A DNA stretch of 22,044 bases from an archaeon (GCA_016550405.1 JABXGX010000259.1:1-22044); one strand, 5' to 3'; positions 7,768 through 16,582 are shown, counted from the first letter of the stretch. The notes: generated by a model from the sequence alone, not told the origin. Numbers and translations are program-made.

Positions 7768-8232
7768 ATGGAAGAAATCCTTGATCGGGTGATTACATAC
7801 CTGAAAACGATGAACCTCACCTATGAAATAAAACCAGTTGAAGGCGAAGTCCACCGTATTGTTGTTCCTTATGCTGCCCCAGAAAAGAAGCTGAAGTTTA
7901 ATGTCATCATTGATGTATCCGGTCAGTTCGTCCGGTTTTGGGTCCTTATCATGTTAGCCGATCGAGTACCAAATGAAAAGAAACGTGAAGAACTATATCA
8001 GGCACTCTTGTTAGCGAATGGTGAACTCGCAGAGGTCAAATATTTCCTCACGAAAAAAGGTGATGTGGGAATCGTCGGACATGAAGGAGTGAAGGTTCTT
8101 ACAGTCGATAGTTTTCGTGAAGAATTCAGGGCAATTCCCTTTGGAATCATATATTTTCTAACTGTTATCACTAAGAAACTGAATCTCACCCTTACCCTTC
8201 CGACAGAGGCGGAACTCGCCTTCTATTCCTAA
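7768..8232 (+). CDS. YbjN-like / secretion-chaperone-like fold protein, copy 1
   Basis: This 154-residue protein is about 45-50 percent identical by eye to the next gene over its length. It shows the layout of the YbjN and type III secretion chaperone-like fold: an N-terminal helix (EEILDRVITYLKTMNLTY), paired beta strands (FNVIIDVSGQFVRFWVLI), a helix with ELYQALLLANGELAEVKYFL, and a final helix. No catalytic motif or membrane segment is seen. In the family this fold mediates protein-protein contacts. GGAGAAG lies about 8 bases before the ATG. It heads a same-strand group with its paralogue and two HAD phosphatases. The fold call is by pattern only; the role is unknown. Confidence 0.75.
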   Translation: MEEILDRVITYLKTMNLTYEIKPVEGEVHRIVVPYAAPEKKLKFNVIIDVSGQFVRFWVLIMLADRVPNEKKREELYQALLLANGELAEVKYFLTKKGDVGIVGHEGVKVLTVDSFREEFRAIPFGIIYFLTVITKKLNLTLTLPTEAELAFYS

Positions 8233-8311
8233 TTCGTTGCAAAACCAGAGGAAGAAGAAGCTTTTTCTAAATCCTCCCATTGAATGGATGCAATCAACAG
8301 AGGTCAATAGC

Positions 8312-8737
8312 ATGACAACAACAATGGAAACCATTGAAAGTTACCTAAAGCAAATGAACCTCACCTACAAGGTCATTCCCGCCGAAGATCGCATAATCCT
8401 TCCATACAATATCGATGACCGCCGATTTCTGCTTATTATTGATCGCAGTGATAAATGGGTCCGGTTTTTCATTATTATCGTGGAAGCTGATGCCCTAAAG
8501 AACGTCGAAAAGTCAAAACTCTATCAAAGTCTTCTCGAAGCGAATGGACAACTTGCTGAAATTAAATATTTCATCACTGATCAAGGTGCTGTGGGTGTCA
8601 TTGGTCATGAGGGAATCGCTTCACTCAACTTTGAAGGATTTCAAGAAGAGTACAATGCTCTCCCTTATGCCGTCTCCTATTTTATAGCGAACATTGCATC
8701 GAAGCTCAAAATCGAAGTTCGAGGCATCGAAGAATAA
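8312..8737 (+). CDS. YbjN-like / secretion-chaperone-like fold protein, copy 2
   Basis: This is a tandem paralogue of the gene at 7768, with 141 residues from the ATG at 8312. Shared blocks include the N-terminal YLKQMNLTYKV, KWVRFFIII, LYQSLLEANGQLAEIKYFIT and GVIGHEGI, the last corresponding to GIVGHEGV in copy 1. The frame extends back to a TTG at 8237, but the ATG at 8312 is chosen because GAGGTC lies 6 bases before it and because the protein then starts at the same point as copy 1. The gap of 79 bases to copy 1 fits a local duplication with both copies kept. Function unknown. Confidence 0.75.
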   Translation: MTTTMETIESYLKQMNLTYKVIPAEDRIILPYNIDDRRFLLIIDRSDKWVRFFIIIVEADALKNVEKSKLYQSLLEANGQLAEIKYFITDQGAVGVIGHEGIASLNFEGFQEEYNALPYAVSYFIANIASKLKIEVRGIEE

Positions 8738-8793
8738 ATCCAATAGGTCTCCGCCTTTCTTGCGATGGAAGGTTGGCAACGGAGGCAGACGCC

Positions 8794-9567
8794 GTGACGA
8801 TTAAAGCATTACTCATTGATTTTGATAACACTTTGGTCCTCTTCAATGAAGACCAGTTTCTTGTCTCCTATGCCAAACTAGCCTATCCTTACTATCAAGA
8901 CCTTTATGATGAATCCACATTTTTCCAGAAACTCCTCCAATCAACACTTCACATGATACACAATGATGGAAGCCAGACGAACGTTGAAGCGTTTACAAAC
9001 CACTTTATTGCTGACACATTCACACTCAGCTTTGAGGAATGTATCAAAAGATTTCACCAGTTTTATGAAGAATCCTTTGAACAACTTGGTTCTATTGTCA
9101 CTATCGTTCCCTACGGGCGCACCCTCCTTGAAAAGGTCATAAGAAAAGGGATCCAAGTTGTCATAGCTACAAATCCCATTTTCCCCGAAATCGCAACCCG
9201 AATTCGTGTTGGCTGGGCTGGGATACTTGATTTGGATATTACACTAATAACGCATGCAGAAAACATGTCTTACTGTAAACCACATCCAGAATATTATCAT
9301 GCAATTCTTGAGCTGATTCAACAAGAACCCCAGGATTGTGTGATGGCGGGAAATGACCCGGTTAGCGATATGGCTGCCTCAAACTTAGGACTTCAAACAT
9401 TCCTTGTAGATTTGGATCAAGAAAAAGGGCGATTAGGCGTTTTCTCTAAAGAAATAGGAAATTCAGCAAAGAATGGTCTAGAAGGGTCCCAGTATCGAAT
9501 TGATGGCTCAGGAACTTTACAGGATCTTGAAAAATTTCTTTTGAACAAGGAAACCTTGGGTGAGTGA
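8794..9567 (+). CDS. HAD-superfamily hydrolase
   Basis: This is a haloacid-dehalogenase-type phosphatase of about 257 residues. Motif I is LIDFDNTL with nucleophile Asp9 and acid/base Asp11. Motif II is the threonine in IATNP, motif III the lysine in CKPHPEYY, and motif IV the acidic pair in GNDPVSDMAA. A helical C1 cap domain lies between motifs I and II. All catalytic residues are present, so it should be an active phosphohydrolase of unknown substrate. The frame opens at a TTG (8773), but the GTG at 8794 is preferred because GGAGG lies 8 bases before it. The stop overlaps the GTG of the next HAD gene. Confidence 0.85.
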   Translation: MTIKALLIDFDNTLVLFNEDQFLVSYAKLAYPYYQDLYDESTFFQKLLQSTLHMIHNDGSQTNVEAFTNHFIADTFTLSFEECIKRFHQFYEESFEQLGSIVTIVPYGRTLLEKVIRKGIQVVIATNPIFPEIATRIRVGWAGILDLDITLITHAENMSYCKPHPEYYHAILELIQQEPQDCVMAGNDPVSDMAASNLGLQTFLVDLDQEKGRLGVFSKEIGNSAKNGLEGSQYRIDGSGTLQDLEKFLLNKETLGE

Positions 9568-10256
9568 CTTTCTTGTCTTCCTCAAAGCGAATTGAAGCAG
9601 TCTTGTTCGATGTCGATGGAGTGGCAGTAGAAAGTGAACTCCTCCACCTCCAAACTTTTAACGAAATCCTTGAACCATATGGCATTCTGATCTCTGAGCG
9701 TGAATGGAAGACACGATTCCTTGGCGCTGGGTCAGTTACAATTATGACAACTCTCTTTGAAGAAAATAAGATTTTAGAGGATCCCACTCCTTTAATTTCT
9801 GAAAGACGACTTCTCTACCAACAGCACGTAGAAAATGGTGATCTTCTTCCCGTTTGTGGCTTTCATGCTTTCTACGAATCAACTCAAAAAGCAAATCTGC
9901 CCGTGGCTTTTGTAAGTACCGGCCATCCCGTTAGTTTAGACGCAGCCCTAAAACACCTTGGACTCTTTGGAAAACACCCTGTAATTGATGGGACACAAGT
10001 ATCTCGGGTAAAACCAGATCCAGAAGCATATCTCCTTGGAGCCAAGACCCTTGGCATTAATCCCGAATACTGTCTTGTTTTTGAAGATTCACCTATCGGA
10101 GTAACCGCCGCAAAATCCGCCCACATGATTTGTGTCGCTTTGACCACCACAAACCCTGCCATGGATCTAAACCATGCAGACCTGATTATCCCCAACTTTG
10201 AAGGACACACTATTCTCTCTATCAGTGAACAATTGGGGATACCACTCAAAGATTGA
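9564..10256 (+). CDS. HAD-superfamily hydrolase, beta-phosphoglucomutase-like
   Basis: This 230-residue second HAD enzyme is of a different subfamily from its neighbour. Motif I is LFDVDGVAVESE with Asp16 and Asp18 and a valine where most members have threonine. Motif II lies in FVSTGHP, motif III is VKPDPEAY, and motif IV is FEDSPIGVTAA, the form typical of the phosphoglucomutase, phosphonatase and GPH-like phosphatase group. The GTG start overlaps the previous stop in GTGA, so translation is coupled. Its stop is separated by a single base from the FwdB stop on the other strand. The substrate is probably a small phosphorylated metabolite; no more can be said. Confidence 0.87.
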   Translation: MTFLSSSKRIEAVLFDVDGVAVESELLHLQTFNEILEPYGILISEREWKTRFLGAGSVTIMTTLFEENKILEDPTPLISERRLLYQQHVENGDLLPVCGFHAFYESTQKANLPVAFVSTGHPVSLDAALKHLGLFGKHPVIDGTQVSRVKPDPEAYLLGAKTLGINPEYCLVFEDSPIGVTAAKSAHMICVALTTTNPAMDLNHADLIIPNFEGHTILSISEQLGIPLKD

Positions 10257-10257
10257 G

Positions 10258-11655
10258 TTATTGATGGTATCGTTTGATCTTTTTTAGCTTACAGACTTCC
10301 CGTACTAACATATCGAGAATCTGGGTATCACTCTTTACACCAGCGGGGGCATCAACAATTTTGTCAAGCTGTAAGGGAATGCCGTCCATTCGATAGGCTG
10401 TTTGGACTCCATCTGCTTCAATTCCCACATATGCAGAAGGTAAGACAACATCGGAAATTTCAGTAGTTGCACAGCGCTTGGGATCCAAGATAATGACTGG
10501 AATATTCATCATAGCCTTTACAGCTGGCATAGGAAATGATGCCGCGGGATCAGCTGCAATAGCAAAGAACGCATCAGCTTCCCCTCGAACCAGCACATCT
10601 ACCGCACTGGTTTCCCCAGGCATGTAATACGGTGCACCTTGTTCTAAGCTGACCGAAAATGGATAACCATATGTCCATGTGGAGACATGATTGGAACCAG
10701 TCACGTTGAAGTGACCTCGAAGCGGCATGATTACTGCCTTCGTATGGTGATTCAAATCTGCTGTCAAATCAATCGCCGCTGAAACATTGTGGTCCTTTCC
10801 ATGAGTTTGCGTGAGACCTAAACCGAAGAAAATTGTGGTGAATTTCGCATTCTTCAAGTCATTCGCAAATTCCCTGATTTGACGCATTGGAATCCCAGCG
10901 ACCTCCGCGGCCTGTAATTCACGGCCTCGTAAAAGCGCTCGGACTGCTTGAATTAGCTCATAGTCCTTATTGGGTTCTATAATAAGTGAATTGGTCACTT
11001 GATCCGTGAAACGTGTGGGGCGAACATCGATATGATAAACTTTTCGATCTTCGACTTGTTGAAAGAGGCCTTCAATGAATTGAGAGTACCGTCGAGTATG
11101 CCGTGGATGTGCTGCAACTGGGTTACAGCCCCAGTAGATAATAAGGTCCGAGTAGTTCTTGATTTTACCTAAAGTGCAGGTGCCGATCCCAACTCGTTGA
11201 ACTGCTTCAATACCTGGACCATGACACACTGAAGAAGTATTATCCACAATGGCTCCGGTTACCTCCGCGAGTTCTAATGCCTTGGCGTTAGCTTCATTTG
11301 AAGTACTGGCTAATCCGTAAATTACTGGGCGTTTCGCTTCCACAAGAATTTTTGCGGCCGCTTTCACTGCTTCTTCCAAAGATACCTGTTTCACTTCAGA
11401 TTTGTTAGGGCCTGAACGGAGTTCTGGTTTGTAAATTCGGTACTCATCTCGGACCTTAAGGAATTTGGTGTGTCCTATCCGGCAGGCATTTAACGCCTCC
11501 ACAATCGTTCCCTCGGGAACCCGGGGTAACGGACCCGTTAGGGTTACAGCTACCTCAATGTCATCGCAAAGACAGCCGCAAAATGGGCAGATGACATGTT
11601 TGGTAATCCGCGACCGAGGAGTTGCGAGGATTGCATCAGTATCTTTGGTTGTCAT
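10258..11655 (-). CDS. fwdB: Formylmethanofuran dehydrogenase, subunit B
   Basis: This 465-residue protein is the molybdopterin/tungstopterin catalytic subunit that interconverts CO2 and formate before formyl transfer to methanofuran, the first step of the archaeal Wood-Ljungdahl methyl branch. A [4Fe-4S] site is seen as CPFCGCLC (Cys23, Cys26, Cys30) with Cys58 in NACRIG. The metal-ligand motif is SVCHGPG with Cys144; it is cysteine, not the selenocysteine found in some methanogens. The rest follows the DMSO-reductase-family fold without its last domain, which FwdD supplies. The ATG at 11655 is chosen because GAGGCTC lies about 9 bases before it; an ATG at 11676 is also in frame. FwdA and FwdC are not in the window. 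Confidence 0.93.
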   Translation of the reverse strand: MTTKDTDAILATPRSRITKHVICPFCGCLCDDIEVAVTLTGPLPRVPEGTIVEALNACRIGHTKFLKVRDEYRIYKPELRSGPNKSEVKQVSLEEAVKAAAKILVEAKRPVIYGLASTSNEANAKALELAEVTGAIVDNTSSVCHGPGIEAVQRVGIGTCTLGKIKNYSDLIIYWGCNPVAAHPRHTRRYSQFIEGLFQQVEDRKVYHIDVRPTRFTDQVTNSLIIEPNKDYELIQAVRALLRGRELQAAEVAGIPMRQIREFANDLKNAKFTTIFFGLGLTQTHGKDHNVSAAIDLTADLNHHTKAVIMPLRGHFNVTGSNHVSTWTYGYPFSVSLEQGAPYYMPGETSAVDVLVRGEADAFFAIAADPAASFPMPAVKAMMNIPVIILDPKRCATTEISDVVLPSAYVGIEADGVQTAYRMDGIPLQLDKIVDAPAGVKSDTQILDMLVREVCKLKKIKRYHQ

Positions 11656-11767
11656 GGTATGAGCCTCATATAGCATTTAGCATAGAGTGTAGGTCTAAAG
11701 GGCAGTTCTGTCATTTAAGCGGTTCGCCCAAACTACGATTCATAGGGAGTGTATATGAAATTGGGGA

Positions 11768-12637
11768 TCAGGGAAGTGGGGCATTCCATGCCGTTAGTTC
11801 AGGGAGTTGTTGGTAATGACTAATGAAACGGATGATAAAGATGGCTATCAAGGCGCCGACCACTTCAGTGCCGAAAGTTGTTATGTAAACTAGCAAGTCG
11901 AGGAAACCCGATGGAGGAATAACATAAGTCAGAGTGACTATGAAGAGGGTGAAATTCCAGAGGGTGTGTAATACGATTGGGCCCCATAAACTACTGGTTT
12001 TCTGGAACATGTATCCGGTCACAATTCCGAAGACAAATGACGAGGCAACATAATATGTTGCATACCAGGTTGCGCTAACTGTATCCATCCCGTTCAGCAA
12101 GGCATTGATGGGCCACACGATATGCCAGAAGCCAAAAAAGATGGCTTGAATGATATTGGCAACATTCCCGTTCGTCTTGGTCATGAAACAACGCATCATC
12201 AGGCCACGAAAAATTCCTTCTTCCGTGAACGAATTAATGATGTAAAAGATGATATAATAGGCAACAAAGAATGCAGGGACAATGGTGAGGTTTAGGCTAG
12301 GTCCTAGTCCAAGTACAAGTTCGATGAAACGCTGAAGTGCATAGGGTAAAACGAAGTAGGCTAGATAGATTAGTACACCTAGAATGATATTGATAATCAA
12401 ATATTTTGTATGAATACCAAGTACTGAGAAGGTACGATAGACAATACCCACGTAGAGAAGGAGTATCACCAGAGGGATGACTTTCGAAGTTATAATACTC
12501 CAATTCGTCAAATGTAATTGTAACACAAAGATGTCAATGATGCGAAATACCATGGCAATAATAAAAAATAAAATTGCCAAGAGAACAGGAGGCATCAATG
12601 GTTTTCGAATCGAATCTTTCTCTGACATTGCAATCAT
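11768..12637 (-). CDS. CPBP-family intramembrane metalloprotease
   Basis: This 289-residue protein has about eight hydrophobic segments. The CPBP (CAAX protease and bacteriocin-processing) motifs are all present: EE-x3-R as FTEEGIFRG (Glu139, Glu140, Arg144), F-x3-H as FFGFWH (His172), and H-x3-N as LHTLWNF (His224, Asn228). Members act within the membrane on prenylated or other substrates. Sitting between the pyrophosphatase and FwdB genes on the same strand, it may be co-transcribed, although gaps of 112 and 165 bases allow separate promoters. The ATG at 12637 has AGGGT very close to it; the second ATG at 12628 would give better spacing. The substrate is unknown. Confidence 0.88.
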   Translation of the reverse strand: MIAMSEKDSIRKPLMPPVLLAILFFIIAMVFRIIDIFVLQLHLTNWSIITSKVIPLVILLLYVGIVYRTFSVLGIHTKYLIINIILGVLIYLAYFVLPYALQRFIELVLGLGPSLNLTIVPAFFVAYYIIFYIINSFTEEGIFRGLMMRCFMTKTNGNVANIIQAIFFGFWHIVWPINALLNGMDTVSATWYATYYVASSFVFGIVTGYMFQKTSSLWGPIVLHTLWNFTLFIVTLTYVIPPSGFLDLLVYITTFGTEVVGALIAIFIIRFISHYQQLPELTAWNAPLP

Positions 12638-12660
12638 ACCCTAATTAAGGGATTTGAACT

Positions 12661-12682
12661 GCCTCAACTGCGAAGATGAGGC
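12661..12682. promoter_or_regulatory. Small hairpin with GNRA-type loop upstream of the protease gene
   Basis: On the plus strand GCCTCA pairs with TGAGGC, then after an A/A mismatch CT pairs with AG around a GCGA loop. It lies 24-45 bases upstream of the protease ATG. On the plus strand it is followed by TTTT. It could be an operator or RNA element; nothing more can be said. Confidence 0.3.
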
Positions 12683-12803
12683 TTTTGAATTCATGGAATC
12701 CGGACAGTTAGAATTTAAGCGTCTGTTGAAGAAAAATGATGAGAATATGAACTACTTAGTTCGGAATTTACATACGATACTAGAAAATATCTCTTTCTTT
12801 AGC

Positions 12804-14987
12804 CTAAGGGAAGACTAGGAATAGTAGCCATAGATGTCCAGTCCAGATGAGTGGCAAGAATATGGTTGCTGTAAGAGAAGTCAGTGCAAGTAATGTATTA
12901 AGTGAAGGACCTGCAGTATCTTTGAAAGGATCCCCAATAGTGTCGCCTACGACAGATGCCGCGTGAATTTCGTGGTAATTTGGTTTGCTATGATCGTAAG
13001 TGGTCGATTCAATGAATTTCTTGGCGTTGTCCCAAGCACCACCAGCATTATCCATGAATAGGGCGAAAATGAGTCCAACAATTACTGCGCCTGCAAGATA
13101 GGCTGCCAAGGCTTCTAATCCCAAAATAATACCGGTGATTATAGTAACAACTATTGCGGTAATTGTTGGTGGTAGCAATTCTCGTAGTGCTCCTTGCGTT
13201 GCTATCTTAATTCCTCGATCATAATCGGGCTTTGATATGCCCGCAAGAATCCCGGAATCCTCACGAAACTGTCGGCGGATTTCATGAATCAGCTTGTCTG
13301 CATTCTTTTGAACACTAAGAATCAGAATGGCTGAAAAGGCAACGGGGAGCATACCCCCTATCAAAGCACCCGCAAGAACAACTGGGTTCAGAATATCAAT
13401 GAAGACAGGGGCTCCAGTAAGTAGAGTTGCAAGTTGAATATAAGCAGCAAAAAGCGCAAAAACAGTCAAAGCTGTAGCACCAATTGCAAAACCCTTGGTG
13501 ATTGCCTTCGTTGTATTCCCAATTGCATCGAGTTTGTCACATTCCTCGATCGCTTCCTTCGAAGCTCCCGCTTGTTCAATGATCCCTCGAGCATTATCAA
13601 CAATTGGACCATAAGCATCAGCACTAACTACAAGGCCATTCGTTGCCAATAATCCGACAGCAGCGATGGAAATAGAAAAGACACCAGCCTGCCAGACTCC
13701 AATTGGTCCTGGGATTGGGATTAGTGTGCCCAAGGCGAATGCAGCTACTAACGCAACAACGATGCCAATCACGGAGGGAACAACGCTTAGAAGCCCATAT
13801 GAAATTCCTGATAAAGCTAAGGTGCCAGTGCTAGTTTCCGCTGACCTAATCATGCTCTGTACAGGTTGGAACCGTCTGAAACCATAATCGTTGGTAAAAA
13901 TGTTAGAGACAAATCCAATGAGTACACCAGCTAAAAGCCCAAGTATTCCAGCAATCGCGAGAACAATGGGAATCTGGAGTAAGAATAGGACCAAAACAAC
14001 AAGGACTCCGAATAATATGGTCGAATAGTACGTCCCATGATTAAGAGAGCAATTAGGCTCACATGAATCGCTCGTCCGAACAGTAAAAACACCAACAATA
14101 GCTGAAATTCCTCCCAGTGTGGCAATAATCAATGGGATCATTCCATAGGGAATAAGAACAAAGATCCCGTTCCCAGTCAAGGCTACATCGATTGTTGCGC
14201 CTAAAATCGCTGCCGCTAGAATGGCAGCGATATTACTGTCAAAAATATCTGCCCCCGTACCAGCGATATCACCGACATTGTCCCCGACCGCATCAGCGAC
14301 TGCCGCAGGGTTTCTTGGATCATCTTCAGGGATTTCAAATTCAACTTTGCCAACAATATCTGCAGCGATATCTGCAGTTTTGGTGTAAATTCCTCCACCG
14401 GCTCTCGCGAAGAGTGCGACACTACTTGCTCCAAAGGAAAAACCCACGATGATTTCCCAAAGGGCAACACCTCCTGTGATACCAAGGGGAGCAAAAACAA
14501 AGTTCCAAATCAAATACAGGGAGGCAATTCCGACCAAGGCGAGTCCACTAATTACAAGCCCCATGACCGATCCAGCTCGAAAGGCGACTCGAAATGCTGG
14601 ATTCATTCCACCCATTGCCGCCGCTGCAGCCGTCCGACGGTTAGCTCGTGTTCCGACCATCATTCCAATATAGCCAGCTACCATGCTTGCAAATGAGCCA
14701 ATGATGAAGGAGATGGCAAGGGCTAAGGCTTTGGCTGCGATATTTGAAGCTCCAAAGAAAAACTCAGCAAAGGCAATGACTATCGCCATTAGAATAGCAA
14801 AGACAGCAAGAATCCGATACTGAACACGTAGAAATGAATATGCCCCCTCTTCAATGAGGTTACTTACTTCGCGCATCCGTTCATTTCCTTCATCTGCTCG
14901 CATAACAAGTCGATAGAAAACCAACGCCACGAGAATAGCTAATAATCCGATGAAGATTGCAATACCCAGTATAATATATGTGATCAT
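12804..14987 (-). CDS. hppA: Membrane-bound proton-pumping inorganic pyrophosphatase
   Basis: This protein of about 727 residues has some 16 membrane helices and couples PPi hydrolysis to ion export. The substrate-site motifs are intact: EDDPRNPA and VGDNVGDIAGTGADIF near residues 221-250, DNARGIIE, CDKLDAIGNTTKAITKG, and the C-terminal GGAWDNAKKFIE and GDTIGDPFKDTAGPSLN. The lysine in GNTTKA (about residue 494) with the nearby threonine in ITKG marks the K+-independent class; K+-dependent enzymes have Ala and Gly there. Known K+-independent members pump H+. The frame extends to a TTG at 15017, but the ATG at 14987 is preferred because GGGGGAA lies 5-6 bases before it. It follows fwdD by 31 bases on the same strand, so the two are probably co-transcribed. 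Confidence 0.96.
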   Translation of the reverse strand: MITYIILGIAIFIGLLAILVALVFYRLVMRADEGNERMREVSNLIEEGAYSFLRVQYRILAVFAILMAIVIAFAEFFFGASNIAAKALALAISFIIGSFASMVAGYIGMMVGTRANRRTAAAAAMGGMNPAFRVAFRAGSVMGLVISGLALVGIASLYLIWNFVFAPLGITGGVALWEIIVGFSFGASSVALFARAGGGIYTKTADIAADIVGKVEFEIPEDDPRNPAAVADAVGDNVGDIAGTGADIFDSNIAAILAAAILGATIDVALTGNGIFVLIPYGMIPLIIATLGGISAIVGVFTVRTSDSCEPNCSLNHGTYYSTILFGVLVVLVLFLLQIPIVLAIAGILGLLAGVLIGFVSNIFTNDYGFRRFQPVQSMIRSAETSTGTLALSGISYGLLSVVPSVIGIVVALVAAFALGTLIPIPGPIGVWQAGVFSISIAAVGLLATNGLVVSADAYGPIVDNARGIIEQAGASKEAIEECDKLDAIGNTTKAITKGFAIGATALTVFALFAAYIQLATLLTGAPVFIDILNPVVLAGALIGGMLPVAFSAILILSVQKNADKLIHEIRRQFREDSGILAGISKPDYDRGIKIATQGALRELLPPTITAIVVTIITGIILGLEALAAYLAGAVIVGLIFALFMDNAGGAWDNAKKFIESTTYDHSKPNYHEIHAASVVGDTIGDPFKDTAGPSLNTLLALTSLTATIFLPLIWTGHLWLLFLVFP

Positions 14988-15018
14988 GAAATTCCCCCAG
15001 TACTGGAATGTAGTCAAA

Positions 15019-15417
15019 CTAGGTGGGTGTGTTACGCATCTCAGCTAGTAATTCTTGAAGAGTAAGGACTTGCTTATCGGGGGCAGGTGTTACCTTTGCT
15101 TTCAATCCTTTCATCGTCGGCATGCCCGTACTATCTGTATCGCCGCTAATGACACAATTCGCCCATGGACCATACGGAATGAATCCCATGCCTTCGCTAG
15201 CTCGGGGTGCCGCTTCTGCTCGAAGCACGACACTGCCATGTTCAGTACTGACTTCCACAGTATCACCGGATTCAATTTTGAGTTTCTCTAAATCAATGGG
15301 ATCAAGTCGAATCTGAGTGGTGGCTTCATGGTAAATCTCGCTGAGTTTCCCCGCCTCTAATCCGACACCCTGTCGACGGGTTCGACCAGTCAGTAACACG
15401 ACTTCCAAGCTGGACAT
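15019..15417 (-). CDS. fwdD: Formylmethanofuran dehydrogenase, subunit D
   Basis: This 132-residue subunit is the molybdopterin-dinucleotide-binding beta-barrel domain that completes the FwdB active site. The core GMGFIPYGPWANCVISGDTD, followed by a GMPTMKG segment, is highly typical of FwdD. The middle LDPIDLEKLKIESGDTVEVS matches the domain's usual strand pattern. GGAGTG lies 9 bases before the ATG and a TATA-like element lies at 15463-15473. It is the first gene of a run continuing into the pyrophosphatase gene 31 bases later. Its partner FwdB is 3.4 kb away on the same strand. Confidence 0.92.
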   Translation of the reverse strand: MSSLEVVLLTGRTRRQGVGLEAGKLSEIYHEATTQIRLDPIDLEKLKIESGDTVEVSTEHGSVVLRAEAAPRASEGMGFIPYGPWANCVISGDTDSTGMPTMKGLKAKVTPAPDKQVLTLQELLAEMRNTPT

Positions 15418-15462
15418 GATGTTTCACACTCCACTGCTAATTGCAATCGATAACTGATGACC

Positions 15463-15473
15463 CCTAATAAATC
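15463..15473 (-). promoter_or_regulatory. TATA-like element upstream of fwdD
   Basis: Read on the minus strand the sequence is GATTTATTAGG, about 50 bases before the ATG at 15417. Position and AT content fit an archaeal promoter for fwdD and the pyrophosphatase. Confidence 0.4.
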
Positions 15474-15513
15474 TCTTGCTGAAATCCGAAACTGGAGCTC
15501 GTTTGCAAGTCGA

Positions 15514-16560
15514 CTAGGATGATGGTAGACGGATAATCCAACCCTGTGCAGATAGTGCTCCAACAATAACTTGGTTTCGTAAGATGTTTCCTTGTTGATC
15601 ACGAATTGCTTCAACCATGCCACGAATTCGCACGCGATCACCTTTGTTAAAAACCGCAGAAAATACTCCCTCAAACGAGACGACTTCAGTCAGTGCAGGC
15701 AATTCAGTGTTTCCTTCCTCTATTGAAATGTCACCAACAAAGTATCGCGCTGGAACGAATAAATTCGATTCATCTTCTATGATTGTGGCTGTGAATTCAA
15801 CTGTTTCTACCGGAGAATAGGTTTCTGTTCCATATTGGTTCATTATTTCTCCGTCCATCCGGATGGGATTAATCGAAAACGAGGTTTTTCCAAACCGCCC
15901 TCGTTGCCAATGTGACCATGCTATTTGCTCTGCATATCGTGCAGGAATTCCTAGGGTTCGGACTTGTCGAAGCTGCCAGGCTTGAATCTCTTCACCTGAG
16001 TATGGCTTTACCTTATTTTCGCCAAATAACTCATCCATCACATCCCGAACTCGGTGCACGTTTTCTTGACCATAAACGAGTAAATCAATATCAGAGAACA
16101 TGGGATTGTGAATTTCCAACAAGATTGAACCTGAAACTCCAAAATGGGAGGGTTCAACCTCGCTAGTCTCAGAAAGCAAAGTCACTAAGGCTTTCGCCTT
16201 CGATTCCAATGGATCTTGTGGATTACGGATGATTTCTGCCATTCGAACCTCCGGCAAATAGTATGCGACCGTACTCTTCCACGGTACCAAGGGTAGTTTA
16301 AATCCTCTAACTGGGTCGAGTTGAATATACTTCGGGTGATTCTCTAATAGCCAATTACTACTCGATTGCACTTCCGCAGCACTATAGACTTGCATCATCC
16401 GTTCGTAACGCACGTCTCCTCGTTCCCATTTTCCTTTAGGGTCTGGACGATATTTCAAATACGCCGTGTACGCATCAGGAGGGTGCAAATACCCGACAAT
16501 TGTGAAAAATAGTCCCTCTTTGGTTTCTACAAAATCCTTATCTTTTGGAAGACGCGCCAC
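15514..16560 (-). CDS. Predicted nucleotidyltransferase (COG2413-like), copy 1
   Basis: This 348-residue protein has a central polymerase-beta-type nucleotidyltransferase core: GVSGSILLEI at about 141-150 followed by SDIDLLVYG with Asp157 and Asp159, the GS and DxD metal-binding motifs. The third carboxylate is not certain; the aspartate in PIRMDGE is a candidate. Ahead of the core lies a conserved region with GYLHPPDAYTAYLKYRPDP. Behind it is a beta-rich tail (VSFEGVFSAVFNKGDRVRIRG) that looks like an OB-fold. The layout fits the uncharacterised archaeal COG2413 proteins. The GTG start has GGTGGT 7-8 bases upstream and is 22 bases after the stop of its paralogue, so both are co-transcribed. 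The target that it would nucleotidylate is unknown. Confidence 0.78.
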   Translation of the reverse strand: MARLPKDKDFVETKEGLFFTIVGYLHPPDAYTAYLKYRPDPKGKWERGDVRYERMMQVYSAAEVQSSSNWLLENHPKYIQLDPVRGFKLPLVPWKSTVAYYLPEVRMAEIIRNPQDPLESKAKALVTLLSETSEVEPSHFGVSGSILLEIHNPMFSDIDLLVYGQENVHRVRDVMDELFGENKVKPYSGEEIQAWQLRQVRTLGIPARYAEQIAWSHWQRGRFGKTSFSINPIRMDGEIMNQYGTETYSPVETVEFTATIIEDESNLFVPARYFVGDISIEEGNTELPALTEVVSFEGVFSAVFNKGDRVRIRGMVEAIRDQQGNILRNQVIVGALSAQGWIIRLPSS

Positions 16561-16582
16561 CCAAAAACCACCAATACATTAC

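Noticed and set aside
9884..10249. 121-residue open frame on the minus strand
   Set aside because: It is antisense to the second HAD phosphatase, whose motifs III and IV fall in this stretch.
11214..11235. Possible selenocysteine position in FwdB
   Set aside because: The metal-ligand position in SVCHGPG is an ordinary cysteine codon, so no recoding is needed.
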